Origin: JBNAVY01 sp049700195
Lineage (GTDB): Bacteria; Bacillota; Thermoanaerobacteria; Thermoanaerobacterales; Thermoanaerobacteraceae
NCBI GenBank assembly: GCA_049700195.1
Contig: JBNAVY010000026.1
Coordinates: forward strand, 1 to 26,682
DNA length: 26,682 nucleotides
Direction: 5' to 3'
Numbering within the stretch: position 1 is the stretch's first letter; the number at the start of each line of letters is the position of its first letter. Both the position numbers and the translations under genes were made by a program. A model generated the notes under the pieces. The model did no database searches. It was not told the origin of the DNA and saw only the letters and a program-made list of their open reading frames with translations. Of this stretch, positions 24,235 to 26,682 are shown piece by piece.

Positions 24235-25097
24235 ACAATTGATTTTTCATTTAATTTTAAAATATTAAATACATAAGGAGCTCCTAAAGATAACCATAAA
24301 CCGCTGAAAAAATATCTTATTGCATTAAAAACATCCGTATATGGTAAAATAAGTTTGAGCACTTCTTTAATTAGTATAAATACAAAAATTCCAATTATAA
24401 ATTTAATTATTTGTTTTTTAAAAGAAGTATTTACTGTAAAACCATATTTTTCTTGATCTATAAAATAACCAGTTAATGTACCAGAAATTAGTCCCATAAA
24501 TTCATATATATCTTTATGAGGAAATAAAATTATAAATATAAATGGAATTAATACAGATAAAATTATTTTATAATATAAATGTATTTTAATAGATGATTCT
24601 AAAATAATGTTGTCAAAAAGTTCACTCAAAATAACCACAAGGACACCAATTAAAATACCACCCACTATATCTATCGGCCAGTGGACACCTAAATACATTC
24701 TTGAAAATGATACAAGTGATACTATGGCAATTCCTAAATACCAGAGCCACTTTTTATTGTAATGTACCATTATAATTCCCCAAACGGTTGTAGAACCTTG
24801 TGCATGGCCGCTAGGGAAAGAATAACCACCAGCTGATTGTGTGAAAATGGATCTAATACCTTGGTATCCGATGGGTCTTGCTATTTTTGTAATTTCTTTT
24901 AAAATTGTGTTTATATAAATAGAACTTATTAAAACAAGACCAAGTTTCAAACCAAATCTTTTATCAATACACCAGTAAAAAACAGGAATTAAAATAAAAT
25001 AGAATCCGGAACTACCAAGCATTGTTATTGATATAAAAAAATAATCTAGGAAAGGACTTGAAATTGTCTGGATTGACTTTAATATTTCTGCTTGCAA
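24228..25097 (-). CDS. PAP2 superfamily membrane phosphatase
   Basis: A 289-residue membrane protein with all three acid-phosphatase motifs: Lys67 to Arg74-Pro75 (KX6RP), PSGH (95-98) and SRMYLGVHWPID (132-143, with His139 and Asp143). These act on lipid phosphates such as undecaprenyl-pyrophosphate or phosphatidate at the outer face. A long hydrophobic C-terminal half adds about five more helices, longer than minimal PAP2 enzymes. The start is TTG at 25097 after GAGGTGA. It is convergent with the oxidoreductase and divergent from the YIP1-family gene. The natural substrate is unknown. Confidence 0.9.
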   Translation of the reverse strand: MQAEILKSIQTISSPFLDYFFISITMLGSSGFYFILIPVFYWCIDKRFGLKLGLVLISSIYINTILKEITKIARPIGYQGIRSIFTQSAGGYSFPSGHAQGSTTVWGIIMVHYNKKWLWYLGIAIVSLVSFSRMYLGVHWPIDIVGGILIGVLVVILSELFDNIILESSIKIHLYYKIILSVLIPFIFIILFPHKDIYEFMGLISGTLTGYFIDQEKYGFTVNTSFKKQIIKFIIGIFVFILIKEVLKLILPYTDVFNAIRYFFSGLWLSLGAPYVFNILKLNEKSIVA

Positions 25098-25236
25098 TTA
25101 TTATCACCTCGTATATTAAAATTCACCATAAAATTTTATTTTCCTGCTAAATTATAAAATTTAACCTAAATTTAAATTTTATAATAAATTGTGTTAGAAT
25201 AAAAAGTAGATTATAAATATAAGGGAGGTTTTGAAA

Positions 25237-25977
25237 GTGAATTTTTTCGAAAGACTTTACGGAATATTATTCCAACCTAAACAAACTTTAAGGGATATTT
25301 TAAAAAATAAACCTATATGGCAGTCAATAATAGTTTTGATACTTACAGGTGTTTTTGCAATAACCAGTAGAAAATTTGATTTTATGCAGCTGCCTATAAT
25401 GCCAGGAGAACCTACAATTGGTTTACAAAGGATGTATTCTATAATTATAACTTTTGCAGTTTTCTTAACTATATTTGTTTCGCCAATAATAGTTTTTGTA
25501 AGAGTAAGTATTTTTCATTTTTTAGCGGAATTATTTGGCGGTAAACTTTATTATAAAACAGAAGATGAAACAAATACAGAGAAAACTGAGGGTGAAGTTG
25601 AAAATTTACAGGATATTGATGAAACAACGAATAAACAGTCTGATATATTAGGTACTGCTAAAGGACTATATTCAGCTTTAGCTTTTTCAAGTCTTCCAAT
25701 GATTTTTATTGTACCAATAAATTTTATTTTACGATTTACTTCTGGAAGCGCTGAATTAATTTTATCATCATTATTTAATCTTGGATTTGCAATTTGGATA
25801 TTAATTTTAGAAGTTATATCTATAAGGGAAAATTATAAAATGAGTACCGGAAATTCAATCCTGGTTTATTTTCTGCCTACTATTGTCATGATTGTATTGT
25901 TTATAATATTTTTAGTTTATTTTGGAACGATTTTTGTATCTTTTATGACTTTTTTTAAAGATTTACCTATGTATTAA
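25237..25977 (+). CDS. YIP1-family membrane protein
   Basis: About 246 residues. It begins with NFFERLYGILFQPKQTL, the short amphipathic lead common to bacterial YIP1-domain proteins, followed by about five hydrophobic helices. Between helices 2 and 3 is a 35-residue acidic hydrophilic insert (about 112-146) rich in Glu and Thr. The function of bacterial members is unknown. GTG 25237 is preferred, 8 nt after AAGGGAGG (25221-25228). TTG 25231 in the same frame is too close. It may be transcribed from TATAAT at 25180-25185, since the better-looking TTGTGT-17-TATAAA (25189-25217) would start transcription inside the ribosome site. Confidence 0.78.
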   Translation: MNFFERLYGILFQPKQTLRDILKNKPIWQSIIVLILTGVFAITSRKFDFMQLPIMPGEPTIGLQRMYSIIITFAVFLTIFVSPIIVFVRVSIFHFLAELFGGKLYYKTEDETNTEKTEGEVENLQDIDETTNKQSDILGTAKGLYSALAFSSLPMIFIVPINFILRFTSGSAELILSSLFNLGFAIWILILEVISIRENYKMSTGNSILVYFLPTIVMIVLFIIFLVYFGTIFVSFMTFFKDLPMY

Positions 25978-26034
25978 AGAGTTTTTATATTGTGTATTAT
26001 AAATACCACCAAATCTATTAACACATATTGTTTA

Positions 26035-26043
26035 TTTGTCGAA
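26035..26043 (+). promoter_or_regulatory. Spo0A box upstream of the last gene
   Basis: TTTGTCGAA is a perfect match to the extended 0A-box. It lies about 50 bp upstream of a TATAAT (26092-26097) and about 75 bp before the start codon of the 163-residue protein. It suggests control by the sporulation regulator, by sequence only. Confidence 0.5.
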
Positions 26044-26091
26044 AATTATTTTCTTTATCTTAAGAAGGATTTTTCGATTTTATAAAGAATA

Positions 26092-26097
26092 TATAAT
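26092..26097 (+). promoter_or_regulatory. -10 element for the last gene
   Basis: TATAAT with no good -35 at 17 bp, consistent with a promoter that depends on an activator. The start site would be near 26104. Confidence 0.4.
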
Positions 26098-26117
26098 ATA
26101 GATAGGTGGTGTTTTAT

Positions 26118-26609
26118 ATGGGAAAAAGTGGGGAAGTATTAGTTAAGGATTTAGATAAAAAAGATAAAAATACATTTTCATTATGGCTTCAGGATATTAA
26201 TGTTGTTAAATTTTTGATTGATCTTTTTAAAGTTTCAAGAATGAAAGATAATATTTTAAATGTGCCTTTTGGCAAGAACCGAAAAATGTTTTTGATTGAA
26301 AACAAAAAAGGTTATAAATTGGGATTCTGTGTTATATATAATATAGATTGGCAATTGAGAAAATGCAGTATGTATATTTATATTGAAAATAAAGAAGATG
26401 TAAATGAAGATACTGCAAAAGATATTTTAAAGACATTAGTTGGGGGTACTTTTGTAAAATATAAATTGCGAAATATAGAAATTCATACTAAAGACGATAT
26501 AATTTTACAGTGTATTGAAAATCCCAGTAATATTCATAAAGATGAAGAAGGGTACAGTTTCAGTATATCAGTTGATGAGATTGAATTTCCTATTAATATG
26601 GCCCAGTAG
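26118..26609 (+). CDS. Unrecognised soluble protein, possibly GNAT-like
   Basis: 163 residues with no family I can name. The alternation of strands and helices, with KMFLIENKKGYKLGFCVIYN followed by CSMYIYIENKE, faintly resembles the central sheet of a GNAT acetyltransferase. The usual acetyl-CoA loop (Q/RxxGxG/A) is not evident, so this is only a suggestion. The ATG at 26118 follows AGGTGG (26104-26109) with a spacing of 8, and GTG 26106 overlaps that site. The upstream region has a Spo0A box and a -10. A terminator overlaps the stop codon, so it is a single-gene unit. Confidence 0.7.
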   Translation: MGKSGEVLVKDLDKKDKNTFSLWLQDINVVKFLIDLFKVSRMKDNILNVPFGKNRKMFLIENKKGYKLGFCVIYNIDWQLRKCSMYIYIENKEDVNEDTAKDILKTLVGGTFVKYKLRNIEIHTKDDIILQCIENPSNIHKDEEGYSFSISVDEIEFPINMAQ

Positions 26610-26620
26610 GGCCATTTTTA
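26598..26620 (+). terminator. Terminator of the last gene
   Basis: ATGGCCC (26598-26604) pairs with GGGCCAT (26609-26615), with a 4-nt loop followed by TTTTTAATTT. The stop codon lies in the loop and arm. The remaining 60 bases to the window end are AT-rich with GAGGTG at 26674-26679, probably the ribosome site of a gene just outside. Confidence 0.82.
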
Positions 26621-26682
26621 ATTTACTTTTTATAATTTAAATATTATAATAAATTATAATATTATATATGCTGAGGTGTTTC

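Noticed and set aside
25189..25217. TTGTGT-17-TATAAA as promoter of the YIP1-family gene
   Set aside because: Transcription would start inside the ribosome-binding site. An upstream TATAAT is more likely, so it was not listed as a feature.
26035..26080. Second inverted Spo0A box (TTTTTCGATT) after the perfect one
   Set aside because: Two mismatches to the core, which is not distinguishable from chance in AT-rich DNA.

Overview
The window is AT-rich DNA with Shine-Dalgarno sites ahead of nearly every gene, TTG and GTG starts, sigma-A type promoters, intrinsic terminators and at least one good Spo0A-box match. This points to an anaerobic, spore-forming low-GC Firmicute of the clostridial type that ferments amino acids. 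The genus cannot be fixed from the sequence alone.

Region 1 (1-10.2 kb, + strand) is a complete lysine-fermentation operon: kal, kce, CoA-transferase alpha and beta, kdd, kamA, kamB, kamC, kamD, kamE. L-lysine is turned into beta-lysine (KamA), then 3,5-diaminohexanoate (KamDE), then 3-keto-5-aminohexanoate (Kdd). Kce cleaves that product with acetyl-CoA to acetoacetate and 3-aminobutyryl-CoA. Kal removes ammonia to give crotonyl-CoA, and the CoA-transferase recovers acetoacetyl-CoA while releasing butyrate. KamB and KamC are two P-loop proteins that travel with the mutases. From kamA to kamE every gene overlaps the next by a few bases.

The operon leader (about 100-420) carries a lysine riboswitch. 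Its base-paired parts can be drawn by hand, and they predict an activating switch: helix P1 competes directly with a terminator hairpin, and a second terminator downstream is opposed by an antiterminator that becomes available only when the first hairpin is not formed. Lysine would therefore turn on its own degradation, opposite to the usual use of this aptamer. This is the most notable signal in the window.

Region 2 (10.2-12.8 kb, - strand) has an APC-family amino-acid permease, converging on kamE and probably supplying lysine or another amino acid, and a PhzF-family isomerase. The permease has a consensus promoter and a leader of about 200 nt with two inverted repeats.

Region 3 (12.9-19.2 kb, + strand) has a LoaP-type NusG paralog, galU, a YkvI-type membrane protein whose ribosome-binding site lies inside the galU terminator, a DUF2225 zinc-ribbon/TPR protein behind a Spo0A-box-like promoter, and a P-type Ca2+-ATPase that keeps the expected calcium ligands.

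Region 4 (19.2-21.4 kb, - strand) is a probable operon of a 14-TM MFS exporter, ndk and a small unknown protein. Region 5 (21.5-26.6 kb) is ordinary housekeeping and envelope material: an Amj-type lipid II flippase, a YkuK RNase H-like protein, an FAD/NAD(P) oxidoreductase, a PAP2 phosphatase (- strand), a YIP1-family membrane protein and an unrecognised 163-residue protein downstream of a perfect Spo0A box. No rRNA, tRNA, CRISPR array, insertion sequence or prophage gene was seen.
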